DNA of 64,000 nt. It comes from Exiguobacterium alkaliphilum 12/1 (GTDB lineage Bacteria > Bacillota > Bacilli > Exiguobacteriales > Exiguobacteriaceae). The DNA is taken from NCBI RefSeq assembly GCF_000714435.1, contig NZ_JJMW01000019.1, positions 336,840-400,839 of the forward strand, read 5' to 3'. This document shows, piece after piece, positions 42,978-51,130 of the stretch (position 1 is the stretch's first letter; every line of letters begins with the position of its first letter). The notes under the pieces are model-generated. The model did no database searches, was not told where the DNA came from, and was given only the letters and a program-made list of their open reading frames with translations. The position numbers and the translations under genes were made by a program.

Positions 42978-43903
42978 ATGCCCATCTCGACCGGGACCGG
43001 GACGGTCGCCAAGATTTCTTCCATGACCATGGCCTTCGAAGACTTAATCTCGCCTTCGAGCGTCAGTGTCAATCGATGTGCGAAAACATATGGGGCCAAG
43101 AACTTGATGTCCTCTGGTGTGACATAATCACGACTTTGGATATAGGCATAGCTTTGAGCGGCTTTCGAGAGCGCGATCGTCGCACGAGGACTGATCCCCG
43201 TTTGAACGTTCCGATGACTTCGTGACGCGGTTGCAATCGAGACGATATAACGTAAGATGTCTTTCGAGACGTGGATTTTCATGGCATCGGCTCGATATTG
43301 AAGAAGTTGCTCGAAATCGACATTTGCCAATACCGCCTTCCGGGTCTCGGTGACGGATTCCTCCAGCAATTGAAGTTCGAATTCTTCGGTCGGATACCCT
43401 GTATGTAGACACATCATGAACCGGTCAAGCTGCGCATCAGGCAAAGAGAAGGTGCCAGACGATTCAATCGGATTCTGTGTCGCGATGACGAAGAATGGGG
43501 TAGGAAGGTGATATGTCTTGCCCCCGACCGTCACCTGTCGTTCCTCCATCGCTTCGAGCAATGCGGACTGGGTACGTGGGACGGCCCGGTTGATTTCATC
43601 GATGAGCACGATGTTAGCGAAGATCGGACCTTGCTTGTTTTCAAACTCTTGCGTCTTCAGATTGAAAAAATCTGAACCGACAATATCTGACGGTAATAAG
43701 TCGGCTGTAAACTGAATTCTTGAAAAATCGCCGTGGAAACTCGTCGCCAATGTCTTGGCCAACATCGTCTTTCCAGTGCCCGGTACATCTTCTAAGAGCA
43801 CATGTCCGTTCGCTAAAAGGGACGTCACACACAACTCTACCACTGTCGGGTTGCCCAAATAGACTTGGTTGATTTCATCAATCATCGTACGAATGTTCAT
43901 CAA
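42974..43903 (-). CDS. MoxR-family AAA+ ATPase (operon A)
   Basis: The 309-residue ATPase has Walker A in EDVPGTGKTMLAKTLA (residues 39-54), Walker B in NIVLIDEINRAVPRTQSALLEAMEERQVT (about 97-125), sensor 1 in FFVIATQNPIESSGTF, the arginine finger region LPDAQLDRFMM, and sensor 2 in GISPRATIALSKAAQ. MoxR proteins pair with a VWA/DUF58 protein as a chaperone-like module. It overlaps both neighbours by four bases. A close paralogue lies at 53039-53962. Confidence 0.93.
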   Translation of the reverse strand: MMNIRTMIDEINQVYLGNPTVVELCVTSLLANGHVLLEDVPGTGKTMLAKTLATSFHGDFSRIQFTADLLPSDIVGSDFFNLKTQEFENKQGPIFANIVLIDEINRAVPRTQSALLEAMEERQVTVGGKTYHLPTPFFVIATQNPIESSGTFSLPDAQLDRFMMCLHTGYPTEEFELQLLEESVTETRKAVLANVDFEQLLQYRADAMKIHVSKDILRYIVSIATASRSHRNVQTGISPRATIALSKAAQSYAYIQSRDYVTPEDIKFLAPYVFAHRLTLTLEGEIKSSKAMVMEEILATVPVPVEMGM

Positions 43904-44598
43904 GATTTCTCTCCTTTATAGTGTTGTATGTACTGTCTGACAGATACTTTGAAATCATGAAGTGAGCGCTCGTCGATCACGTCCAGTTCTCCATATCGCA
44001 CATCGGCATAAGGTTTCACAGATTGTTCGAATCGAATGCGTGCAAACCATTCTGAGACGGTCTCGTGAGGTTTTCGTTTTTGAGTGTCGCTCAAGGTGTC
44101 ATTTAGCTCCACGAGTAGTTTCCCAAGCTCAGTATCAGAGGCATAGTGAACGGTTGGTGTTGTATTAGTCACTGTGCTCGTATTGGCTCGAACTGAGAAT
44201 GGTCTCTCGTCAGCCGAGGACGATGTCGTTTTGCGTCGCCGTTTGTCCCACCAATCCCGTACACGCTTGTAGTACTTGAGAAATAGAATGAGCAAAAGAC
44301 CTACAGCCACCCATTTCAGGACGTCTGAAGTAGAACTTTGATTCTCACCGGTAATTATTTTCTTAAAACTTTCTTTCAACAAAAGGTTATGCCATTTCGG
44401 TATATCGTTAGTGTCCTCTAGATTGTCTACTTTATCAAAGGTTGCTGGCTCACCGTCGATATACCTTGGCTCCCCAGACATGTCTTGTTGGGTAGGGCGA
44501 TCTACAATCATTCCATATAGGAAAGTACCCCCGATTTTAAATAAAGCGACGATGACTAAGGTCGAAATGATGAAATAATACATTTTTCTTTTCTGCAT
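43900..44598 (-). CDS. DUF4129 domain membrane protein (operon A)
   Basis: The 232-residue protein has an N-terminal span (YYFIISTLVIVALFKIGGTFLYG), an extracytoplasmic loop of about 70 residues, a second span (VLKWVAVGLLLILFLKYY, about 108-125) followed by KRVRDWWDKRRRK, and a cytosolic C-terminal DUF4129-like domain ending RKPHETVSEWFARIRFEQSVKPYADVRYGELDV. It is the first gene of the operon and overlaps MoxR by four bases. GGAGGGC precedes the ATG. The second copy of this operon (52209) keeps the same order. Confidence 0.8.
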   Translation of the reverse strand: MQKRKMYYFIISTLVIVALFKIGGTFLYGMIVDRPTQQDMSGEPRYIDGEPATFDKVDNLEDTNDIPKWHNLLLKESFKKIITGENQSSTSDVLKWVAVGLLLILFLKYYKRVRDWWDKRRRKTTSSSADERPFSVRANTSTVTNTTPTVHYASDTELGKLLVELNDTLSDTQKRKPHETVSEWFARIRFEQSVKPYADVRYGELDVIDERSLHDFKVSVRQYIQHYKGEKS

Positions 44599-44748
44599 AA
44601 GCCCTCCTTCATAGACAAGTCTTTATCACAACCTAATCTTCTTAATGAAATTCAATTTATACTTATATATTCCTTGATATTAAAAAAATGTCAATATTTT
44701 AAAAATGATACCTTGAAAAAGTAAATCATTACATTGTCTAATTCATCG

Positions 44749-44754
44749 TATAAT
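44749..44754 (+). promoter_or_regulatory. Likely -10 box of the WGR gene
   Basis: A perfect TATAAT lies 34 bases before ATG 44788 in AT-rich DNA. No good -35 hexamer is at the right distance, so the call rests on the -10 alone. Confidence 0.35.
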
Positions 44755-44787
44755 CTAAATATATTAAATAAATTTGGAGAGTGACAA

Positions 44788-45459
44788 ATGAAGGTTCATT
44801 TACTACACACTACAAAATTTTGGAACATCCGTGTCGGCATGGACGAGTTCGTCGTCCAATACGGAAAATGTGGTACGGTCGGGAAAGCCCAGCTGAAATC
44901 GTTCGATACGGCAGAAGCATGTAAGAAAGAAGCGGACAAGCTCGTCCGTCAAAAACTGAAAAAAGGGTACGTCGAGGTCGAGTACGATTGGGACACCCAT
45001 CTTTACGTCGACGACGCGGAAGTCGGGCCAGACCGACTCACGGCACATCCTCGGTTCAATGCTCACTTTCAGGACGACTTCTATTTGGACTGCACGGACG
45101 AATTCGCGCCGTTTGGAAGCGATGAAGGTGCCGACGTGCTTGTGATGTTCGAGGACGCGATTCGAAAAGAGCGGGACATCGACTTCCTTGTCGGTGCGTA
45201 TGAGATCGTGTCGGACTGGATGGAGCGGGACGTGTCAACCCCGGACGACTGGGCGACGTTCAAATACGGTTTCGAATGCGACGTGGTCGTCATGTCGAGC
45301 GCGTTCGCGTCGATTAAACTGACGGGTCATCTAGAGACTGCGCTACAAGAAGAAGGTATTGCCGCACTCGACCGTCTAACTCACCAAGTCGAGCTAGAAG
45401 ACAGACCGCGGTTTGAGTCGATGAAAGTGCGGTTGAACAGTTTTCCGACTTCAAGTTGA
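44788..45459 (+). CDS. WGR domain protein, YfeS-like
   Basis: The 223-residue protein has an N-terminal WGR domain (about residues 1-75: FWNIRVGMDEFVVQYGKCGTVGKAQLKSFDTAEACKKEADKLVRQKLKKGYVEV), a nucleic-acid-associated module. Next comes a YfeS-type domain with HPRFNAHFQDDFYLDCTDEFAPFGSDEGADVL (about 91-122). E. coli YfeS has this arrangement. No enzymatic motif. GGAGAGTGA precedes the ATG. It is a single-gene unit between the MoxR operon and the PH-domain pair. Confidence 0.8.
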   Translation: MKVHLLHTTKFWNIRVGMDEFVVQYGKCGTVGKAQLKSFDTAEACKKEADKLVRQKLKKGYVEVEYDWDTHLYVDDAEVGPDRLTAHPRFNAHFQDDFYLDCTDEFAPFGSDEGADVLVMFEDAIRKERDIDFLVGAYEIVSDWMERDVSTPDDWATFKYGFECDVVVMSSAFASIKLTGHLETALQEEGIAALDRLTHQVELEDRPRFESMKVRLNSFPTSS

Positions 45460-45533
45460 AACTTCTTTCAAAAAAACGGCGTATACTAAAGAGAGAGACG
45501 GACGAACGTCCGAACGGATAGGGGGAAACACCA

Positions 45534-46040
45534 ATGTCAGAGATTGAAACAGCATCACCCATCAGCGGTACATTGCCGGTCGAGGCGAGAACCGTGTTCC
45601 GCTTATCGAGTGCCATCTTCTATGTGATCGGTTTGATCATCACGGGTGCGCTCGTATTCGCGGCCGTCTGGTTCGACTGGCCAGGTTGGCTCCAAGCCAC
45701 AGCTTACGGGTTACTGGCGATCGCGGTCATCTATAGCCTAGTCGACATCATCGTCTTCCAGAAATGGAAACAGGAGCGCTTCACGTATCTCGTCCAACCG
45801 CTCGAGATTCGACTTCATCACGGCATCATCACGACACATGACGTCTTAATCCCGATGACAAAAGTGCAATACGTGCATGCGAAACAAGGACCGCTTCTTC
45901 GAAAGTTCGGCCTTCAGACGATCACGATCGGTACGGCTGCCGGATCGCATGAGATTTATGCGATCGAAGAATCGTTCGCGAAGACGCTCCGCGAACAGAT
46001 CGCCGTCTACGCCCGCATCGAAGAGGAGGATGTCGTATGA
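45534..46040 (+). CDS. Bacterial PH domain membrane protein, YdbS-like
   Basis: The 168-residue protein has two central hydrophobic spans (IFYVIGLIITGALVFAAVWF and WLQATAYGLLAIAVIYSLVDII) and a bPH2 domain (about residues 80-160) with YLVQPLEIRLHHGIITTHDVLIPMTKVQYVHAKQGPLLRKFGLQTITIGTAAG. It overlaps the next gene by four bases. The pair matches Bacillus YdbS-YdbT, which affects resistance to some peptide antibiotics. GGGGGAAA precedes the ATG. Confidence 0.88.
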   Translation: MSEIETASPISGTLPVEARTVFRLSSAIFYVIGLIITGALVFAAVWFDWPGWLQATAYGLLAIAVIYSLVDIIVFQKWKQERFTYLVQPLEIRLHHGIITTHDVLIPMTKVQYVHAKQGPLLRKFGLQTITIGTAAGSHEIYAIEESFAKTLREQIAVYARIEEEDVV

Positions 46041-47542
46041 CCGAAGCGTCGCTCACGTGGAATCGGCTTCCGACACGGGTGCTCGTCCTACGCATCGTCG
46101 ACATGTTAAAGTCGTTCGCCATCCCGATCGTCATCTTGTTCGTCTTAAACAACGACTGGGAGACGACGTTTGGAATCATCCTTCGCGTCGCCGTGCTCCT
46201 GTTCATCGGGTTCGACTTGCTGCAAAAGTTTTTCGGTTGGCGCAACTTCCGGTACGCCTTGGACGAGAAGACGATGTACGTCATCGAGGGGAACTGGATG
46301 AAGCAAGAGAAGTCGCTGCCGCTCTATAAGATTCAGAGCGTCCATTCGAACAGCCCGTTCTTTTACCGGTTGCTCGGTGTCGTCGAATTGACATTCGATA
46401 CGAATGCGAACAGTGATGACGCCTCGTTCAAACTCGCAGGCGTCTTCCCGGGTGAGGCGAAACGGCTCGAGGACGTGCTCGACCAATCCAGACGTCGACG
46501 GCTCGAGGCCTCGACCGAGCCGAGCGAATCAGAAGACGGAGTCACGGAGAAAACCTCGACGATTGAGAAACCGCCGGGCGTTCGGCTATATACGCTATCG
46601 ACCCGCGAGATTTTGATTGCCTCGCTCACGTCGCTGTCCGTGTTCGCCATCTTCCCGGTTGCCTCGACGATCATCACGTACATCGACGACTTCATCAACC
46701 TCGACGGCACGTTCGACCAAATCGGGGACTGGGTCATCAGTGCCTCGGTGATCGCCATCGGTGTGCTCATCCTCTCCATCTTGCTCTTGTCGGTCGTCAT
46801 CGGGACGGTGATCAACTTCCTGAAGTATGGGAACTTCGTCCTCGAACGAAGGGGCGACCGCATCCGGGTCGAGAAAGGCTTACTGAACCGGTCGGCCAAA
46901 GAGATCCCGTACGAGAAGATTCAAGCGATTCGGATCAAAGAGACGTTCATCCGGCGCTGGTTCAACATCATCGGTGTCGAACTCGTCGCGGCCGGGACAA
47001 TGGACGAATTGAAAGACGAGTCGTCGACGATTCTCCCGTTCGTCAAACGGGATAAGGCGATGGCGGTGCTGAACGAACACTTCAGCCAGTTCGCCTGGGC
47101 CGACACGCTCCATCGCTTGCCGAAACGCTCGCTTGTGATCAAGCTGATGCGCATCAGCTGGTTCGGTGTGATCGTCACCGGCATCGTCATTTATTTCTTC
47201 CGCGAATACGCGTGGTGGCTCCTCTTGTTGTGGGCACTCATCGTCGGTGGGCGTGTGCTCAGCTATTACACGAACCGCTATGCGCGGAACGGAACGTTCA
47301 TCCAACTACGGACGGGGGCGTTCAACGTGCGCTCGTTCGTGACGGACAAACCGCGCATCGAACAGATTCACGTGACGCAGTCTTGGTTGCAACGACGCTT
47401 CGGGCTTTGTAACGTCGTCTTGTCGACGCGCGGTGGTCTGTTGTCCATCGAGTCGATTGAGGACATCCCGAAACGAGAAGCGGACGCCATGCTTGACTGG
47501 TTCTCGCGCTACAACGTAGAAAACATGAAAACACCGGGCTGA
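46037..47542 (+). CDS. Multi-PH-domain membrane protein, YdbT-like
   Basis: The 501-residue protein contains three bPH2 units separated by paired membrane spans. The units are about residues 55-140 (YALDEKTMYVIEGNWMKQEKSLPLYKIQSVHSNSPFFYRLLGVVELTFDT), 265-345 (NFVLERRGDRIRVEKGLLNRSAKEIPYEKIQAIRIKETFIRRWF) and 410-495 (YARNGTFIQLRTGAFNVRSFVTDKPRIEQIHVTQSWLQRRFGLCNVVLSTRGG). This is the YdbT layout. It overlaps the YdbS-like gene by four bases. The function is linked to the envelope, but the mechanism is not known. Confidence 0.9.
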   Translation: MTEASLTWNRLPTRVLVLRIVDMLKSFAIPIVILFVLNNDWETTFGIILRVAVLLFIGFDLLQKFFGWRNFRYALDEKTMYVIEGNWMKQEKSLPLYKIQSVHSNSPFFYRLLGVVELTFDTNANSDDASFKLAGVFPGEAKRLEDVLDQSRRRRLEASTEPSESEDGVTEKTSTIEKPPGVRLYTLSTREILIASLTSLSVFAIFPVASTIITYIDDFINLDGTFDQIGDWVISASVIAIGVLILSILLLSVVIGTVINFLKYGNFVLERRGDRIRVEKGLLNRSAKEIPYEKIQAIRIKETFIRRWFNIIGVELVAAGTMDELKDESSTILPFVKRDKAMAVLNEHFSQFAWADTLHRLPKRSLVIKLMRISWFGVIVTGIVIYFFREYAWWLLLLWALIVGGRVLSYYTNRYARNGTFIQLRTGAFNVRSFVTDKPRIEQIHVTQSWLQRRFGLCNVVLSTRGGLLSIESIEDIPKREADAMLDWFSRYNVENMKTPG

Positions 47543-47560
47543 AGATGGCCCGGTGTGTCC
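47531..47560. terminator. Hairpin at the end of the PH-domain operon
   Basis: ACACCGGGC (47531-47539) pairs with GCCCGGTGT (47548-47556), overlapping the stop codon. The T run is weak. Confidence 0.45.
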
Positions 47561-47600
47561 CATTTGTGCGATTCGATTCACAATTTTCGCGTTTCCGTTA

Positions 47601-47629
47601 CTGAAAACCGGGAACAGATATGGTATGAT
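47601..47629 (+). promoter_or_regulatory. Promoter of a candidate antisense RNA
   Basis: CTGAAA (47601-47606) and TATGAT (47624-47629) are separated by 17 bases on the plus strand, giving a start near 47636. No protein gene follows at normal distance. Confidence 0.5.
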
Positions 47630-47635
47630 GCAAGT

Positions 47636-47765
47636 AGAAAGAGACCGGTGCTCGATACACCGGCCTCTGGCGTACAGGCTACCACTTCAAGAGTGGCCCA
47701 GCCGCCACAATGGTTAGTGAATCAGAAAGTGACCCATCTCATTGCGCCGAGGGGGTCATTTTTTT
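47636..47765 (+). ncRNA. Candidate antisense small RNA of about 130 nt
   Basis: The stretch has no convincing reading frame but shows RNA structure. Hairpin CCGGTG/CACCGG (47645-47663) comes first, then CCACT/AGTGG (47682-47696), then a terminator stem TGACCC/GGGTCA (47730-47758) with seven T (47759-47765). A sigma-A promoter lies just before it. Its 3' end is antisense to the end of a 40-codon toxin-like gene on the minus strand. The arrangement (convergent RNAs sharing a terminator region) is that of a type I toxin-antitoxin locus. Not a recognised Rfam-type RNA by eye. Confidence 0.5.
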
Positions 47766-47878
47766 GTGCGTTCAGACGTTGCACGATCGGATGATTGGTG
47801 GATTACCAAGTGAACGATAATCGGAGCGAGGATCGGGAGGATTACGTAATCGCCGATCCAGGTCCAAAGCTGTTCCAT
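47756..47878 (-). CDS. Candidate 40-residue type I toxin (Fst-like membrane peptide)
   Basis: The minus-strand frame starts MEQLWTWIGDYVILPILAPI, continues IVHLVIH, and ends with a charged tail SSDRATSERTKK. One transmembrane helix with the I-x-API/V pattern and a polar tail resembles Fst/PepA1-type toxins. A GGAGGAAGG site lies about 15 bases upstream and a GGTGG stretch lies nearer the ATG. Its stop codon is the first base triplet of the terminator stem shared with the plus-strand RNA. The upstream extended -10 promoter is strong. The toxin assignment is by pattern and gene layout, not by a confirmed match. Confidence 0.45.
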   Translation of the reverse strand: MEQLWTWIGDYVILPILAPIIVHLVIHQSSDRATSERTKK

Positions 47879-47896
47879 CCGCACCACCGCCTTCCT

Positions 47897-47917
47897 CCAT
47901 TGTGGACTTGGCGGCTG
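47897..47917. repeat. Right copy of an inverted repeat around the candidate TA locus
   Basis: CCATTGTGG plus GCGGCTG (with five bases between) is the reverse complement of CAGCCGCCACAATGG at 47699-47713. Each copy falls in the leader part of one of the two convergent RNAs. Confidence 0.6.
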
Positions 47918-47949
47918 ACCCCACTATTGCTGCGTTAACCTGCTCCTTC

Positions 47950-47958
47950 ATTATAGCA
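47950..47958 (-). promoter_or_regulatory. Extended -10 promoter of the candidate toxin gene
   Basis: On the minus strand TGCTATAAT gives a perfect TATAAT (47950-47955) with the TG extension. The predicted start near 47943 leaves a leader of about 65 bases before the ATG at 47878. Confidence 0.55.
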
Positions 47959-47981
47959 GATTCTCTTCAAAAAAGATGCTA

Positions 47982-48007
47982 AAAACAAGAACGTTTGTTC
48001 TTGTTTT
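47982..48007. repeat. Perfect 11-bp inverted repeat between toxin and permease promoters
   Basis: AAAACAAGAAC and GTTCTTGTTTT are separated by GTTT. It lies between the minus-strand toxin promoter and the plus-strand permease promoter, where it could be an operator or a hairpin isolating the two units. Confidence 0.5.
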
Positions 48008-48076
48008 AGGAAATGAAGCTTTAGGCGGAGCAGGTCTCACGATTGGGTCGAAAGATGGAATTGAGTCAACATTCGC

Positions 48077-48106
48077 TTGCATGTCAGAAGTCAGACAGGA
48101 TATAAT
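48077..48106 (+). promoter_or_regulatory. Promoter of the NCS2 permease gene
   Basis: TTGCAT (48077-48082) and TATAAT (48101-48106) are separated by 18 bases. The start near 48113 leaves a leader of about 50 bases; no purine riboswitch core is seen in it. Confidence 0.6.
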
Positions 48107-48164
48107 CAACCTCGTGTGTATAACCACATGGGTGGGTGAGGGTGCCAATAAAGGATTGATTCCT

Positions 48165-49427
48165 ATGGCAAAACAAACAGAATGGAAAACAGAAACATAC
48201 GGGGGCGTGCTGAATTTTCTGGCGACAGCATACATCCCGGCCGTGCACGCGGCAATCTTGACACAAGCCGGACTCCCGTTCGAGGGAGCGCTCGTCGGAG
48301 CGATTTTGACAAGCATCATCGGAACGTTCATCGCAGGGCTCTTCAACTTGCCACTGCTCCTGTTACCGGGGATGGGCATTAACGCGTTGTTCACGTACAC
48401 GCTCGTCCTGCAGATGGGTCTAAGCTGGCAAGGTGCGCTCGCCGTCTCGTTCGTCTCGGGGGCGCTCGTCGTCTTGCTGACAGTGACCAAGGTGGCGAGG
48501 AAGCTGGCGAACGCGTTCCCGCCGATCATTCATGACGGATTGACGGTCGGTCTCGGCCTCTTCCTCATTTTGATCGGGCTCGAGGCGGCGGGGATCGTCT
48601 CGGGCGGTGGCGGGGCGTTGCTTCACATCGGAGATCTCGGGGAACGGCCGGTGCAGGTCGCGTTCCTGACGCTTTTCGTCGCCATCCTTCTCTTCTTGAA
48701 GATGGGACCGAGCAGTTTCCTTTGGACCATCGCGTTCGGTGTCGGCTTGAGCGCCGTCATGGGCACGCTCGACTGGACCGGTGAGTTCGCGCTCACCCCG
48801 TTCTTCGAGTCGTTCGGCACCGTATTCGGGAGCGTCTCGTTCACCGAATCGATGTCGCCGCTCTTCCTCGTCGCCGTCGGCGTGTTGACGCTCGTCTTGC
48901 TGATTGAAAACATCAGCTTGATCCAGAATCAGACACGGGCGATCGGCAAAGATGCGGACGCACCGAAAGGGCTCGTCGCGCAAGGACTATCGACGATGGC
49001 CGGTGCCCTATTCGGCTCGAGCCCGACCGTCTCGACGGTCGAGGTCGCAGCCGGCATCTCGGTCGGGGCACGGGGCGGAATCGCCTCGTTCGTGACGTCA
49101 GGCCTTTATGTCGTCTCGCTCTTGTTGTTGCCGCTGTTCGCGATCATTCCGGTGACGGCGATCGCGCCGGTGTTGATCATCATCGGCATGATGATGTTCC
49201 AGAACGTGAAGCATCTCCCGCTCGACAATTGGGAGCATGCTTTCCCGGCGATTCTCGTCATCATCATGATCCCGTTCACGTATTCCATCGTCGACGGTAT
49301 CGGGCTCGGCTTCATCGCCTATACGATGATCATCTTGTTCAAGAAGGGCTATCGGGCGCTCAGTCCGGTCGTCGGTGTCTTGACCGTCTTGTTCCTCGTT
49401 TTCTTTTCTTTACCAGTCTGGCTGTAA
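48165..49427 (+). CDS. NCS2-family permease (guanine/hypoxanthine, AzgA/PbuG type)
   Basis: The 420-residue protein has 12-14 hydrophobic spans. Landmarks are TYGGVLNFLATAYIPAVHAA at the start, LPLLLLPGMGINALFTYTLV (TM3, the nucleobase-site segment), FPPIIHDGLTVGLGLFLILIGLEAAGIV, and ALFGSSPTVSTVEVAAGISVGARGG (TM10 with the conserved SxxT region). These fit the AzgA/PbuG subgroup. ATG 48165 is used because AAAGGA lies ten bases upstream, and longer in-frame starts would contain the promoter. Purine substrate is inferred from the subgroup. Confidence 0.88.
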   Translation: MAKQTEWKTETYGGVLNFLATAYIPAVHAAILTQAGLPFEGALVGAILTSIIGTFIAGLFNLPLLLLPGMGINALFTYTLVLQMGLSWQGALAVSFVSGALVVLLTVTKVARKLANAFPPIIHDGLTVGLGLFLILIGLEAAGIVSGGGGALLHIGDLGERPVQVAFLTLFVAILLFLKMGPSSFLWTIAFGVGLSAVMGTLDWTGEFALTPFFESFGTVFGSVSFTESMSPLFLVAVGVLTLVLLIENISLIQNQTRAIGKDADAPKGLVAQGLSTMAGALFGSSPTVSTVEVAAGISVGARGGIASFVTSGLYVVSLLLLPLFAIIPVTAIAPVLIIIGMMMFQNVKHLPLDNWEHAFPAILVIIMIPFTYSIVDGIGLGFIAYTMIILFKKGYRALSPVVGVLTVLFLVFFSLPVWL

Positions 49428-49433
49428 GATAGG

Positions 49434-49463
49434 GCGGTACCGTGAATACGGTGCCGTTTTTTT
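49434..49463 (+). terminator. Terminator of the permease gene
   Basis: CGGTACCGT (49435-49443) pairs with ACGGTGCCG (49448-49456), one G-U, followed by TTTTTTT. Confidence 0.85.
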
Positions 49464-49484
49464 GTATGGATAAAAAGGAGTCTC

Positions 49485-50582
49485 ATGACTTACACGGGAA
49501 GTAGTATGCATGAAACACGTGTGAGGAGAGGATTTGATTTGACGACATCTAAATTGTCTCAAAAGTTTGCGACGTTTGCTGAGAGAGAATGCCGGGACTC
49601 GAGCCCGCTCTATGAATCGTTATCGCTTCACATCTCGCAAGACGACGAACTGCTTGAAATCGGTAACGTGGCGAGGGAAGACCAACCGGTACCGAACTTA
49701 TTGTTCGGTGCGGTCCATTACTTGCTGATGCAAGGGAACGACCACCCGCTAAAAGACTACTACCCGAGTATAGTGCGCGACGCTAATCCCGTAACCGAAT
49801 CGTTCGAGTCGTTCAAATCGTTTTGTCTCACGTATCGAAATGAAATCGAGTCTATATTAAGTTCGAAACGCGTTCAGACGAACGAAGTCCGAAGGTGTGC
49901 ATACTTATATCCCGCTTTTGGCTACATTCATCAAAAAACGAGAAAACCATTGGCATTGATTGAGATCGGGACAAGTGCCGGCTTACAACTATTGTGGGAC
50001 CAGTACGCGTATTCATATGAGACAGAGGAAGTGTTCGGAGAGGTGCAGTCACGGCTACATATCCGTTCAGAATTCGTCGGGGAGCTTACACCGCCGCTCT
50101 CGTCCGCACCCGCTCCGGTCGTAGCACGTATCGGACTTGATTTGAACATCGTCGATTTAAATAATGAAGCAGAGCGGTTATGGCTCAAGTCGTTGATTTG
50201 GCCAGAGCATGAGGAACGTTTACAGATGTTCGAACGCGCGTCGAGTTATATCGGCGAGCAGCCGATCGACTTCATCGAAGGCGACGGGATCAGTCGATTG
50301 AGCGGCCTTGTCGGGAGTATTCCAGAAGGAAGCACCTTATGCATCTTCCACACGCACGTAGCCAATCAGATGACGATCGACATGAAAAAACACTTATTGA
50401 ACGTGGTCGAAGAAATTGGCCAGACGAGAGACGTTTTCCATCTCTACAACAATATCCAAGACAAAGACTTGCATCTGGACGAATACGTGAACGGTGTCAA
50501 ACGAGAGCAGACGATTGCGGAGACGGACGGGCACGGCAGATGGTTCAGATGGTTGTTAAAAGATGAGGCTGTATTGACATGA
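49485..50582 (+). CDS. DUF2332 domain protein
   Basis: The protein of up to 365 residues has the DUF2332 pattern: KFATFAERECRDSSPLYESLSLHISQDDELLEI (about residues 27-59), NLLFGAVHYLL, LIEIGTSAGLQLLWDQYAYSY (about 160-180) with the GTSAG loop like a SAM-binding turn, and LCIFHTHVANQMT. ATG 49485 has AAGGAG four bases upstream, and TTG 49539 has GAGGAGAGG eight bases upstream; the later start fits the family length. It overlaps the next gene by four bases. No function is established for the family. Confidence 0.82.
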   Translation: MTYTGSSMHETRVRRGFDLTTSKLSQKFATFAERECRDSSPLYESLSLHISQDDELLEIGNVAREDQPVPNLLFGAVHYLLMQGNDHPLKDYYPSIVRDANPVTESFESFKSFCLTYRNEIESILSSKRVQTNEVRRCAYLYPAFGYIHQKTRKPLALIEIGTSAGLQLLWDQYAYSYETEEVFGEVQSRLHIRSEFVGELTPPLSSAPAPVVARIGLDLNIVDLNNEAERLWLKSLIWPEHEERLQMFERASSYIGEQPIDFIEGDGISRLSGLVGSIPEGSTLCIFHTHVANQMTIDMKKHLLNVVEEIGQTRDVFHLYNNIQDKDLHLDEYVNGVKREQTIAETDGHGRWFRWLLKDEAVLT

Positions 50583-51076
50583 ATACGATTATCGAGCGAT
50601 TCGTTTCCATTCAAGAAGTCATGGATGCTCTTTGTTTACAAGTCACCAACTATAATTGGTTGGTGACGGACCTCGATGCCGTAATCTCAAATGACTCGTT
50701 AAAGTATTTCGAAGAGATTCAAGAACTTGAGGAGGGAACGGCCTACTGGATAAAAGGTGAACGTCTACTCGAACTTGTCCAGCACACAAGCCTATACGTC
50801 ATTTGGGGAGTATTCACGGCGTTTGAACGAAAGACGTCCATCACGTTAAACGATTTAATCGTCCATCCGTTCGCAGACGGGAATAGCGATCTATGGATCG
50901 AGTCACCCCGTATTCAGCATCCGGATGCTATGTGTGAATTGATCTTTTGGGACTCAACATTTGTTTTAATGCTCAGCCAAGTTGAGGACGTAAGCGAGCG
51001 ATTCCGTCAAACTTTCCCCGGTTGGCGAAGTTTAGAGGAATATAATCGTACGGAAGGGTTATTTGAATCGGAATAG
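50579..51076 (+). CDS. Hypothetical protein coupled to DUF2332
   Basis: The 165-residue soluble protein starts at an ATG overlapping the DUF2332 stop. It shows TNYNWLVTDLDAVISND (about residues 22-38), ERLLELVQHTSLYVIWGVFTAF, and PDAMCELIFWDSTFVLMLSQ. The YNW-containing start recalls small DUF2691-like proteins, but the match is not firm. No signal peptide or membrane span. Role unknown. Confidence 0.65.
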   Translation: MNTIIERFVSIQEVMDALCLQVTNYNWLVTDLDAVISNDSLKYFEEIQELEEGTAYWIKGERLLELVQHTSLYVIWGVFTAFERKTSITLNDLIVHPFADGNSDLWIESPRIQHPDAMCELIFWDSTFVLMLSQVEDVSERFRQTFPGWRSLEEYNRTEGLFESE

Positions 51077-51130
51077 ATGAGATTGAATATGAGCGGATTC
51101 TTAACTTAATAAATCAAGGAGGACATTTTC

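Noticed and set aside
47976..48164. In-frame N-terminal extension of the NCS2 permease
   Set aside because: The stretch contains a good TTGCAT/TATAAT promoter and a palindrome, and ATG 48165 has its own ribosome binding site and fits the family start.
48107..48164. Purine riboswitch before the NCS2 permease
   Set aside because: The leader after the predicted start is only about 50 bases and lacks the conserved purine-aptamer junction sequences.
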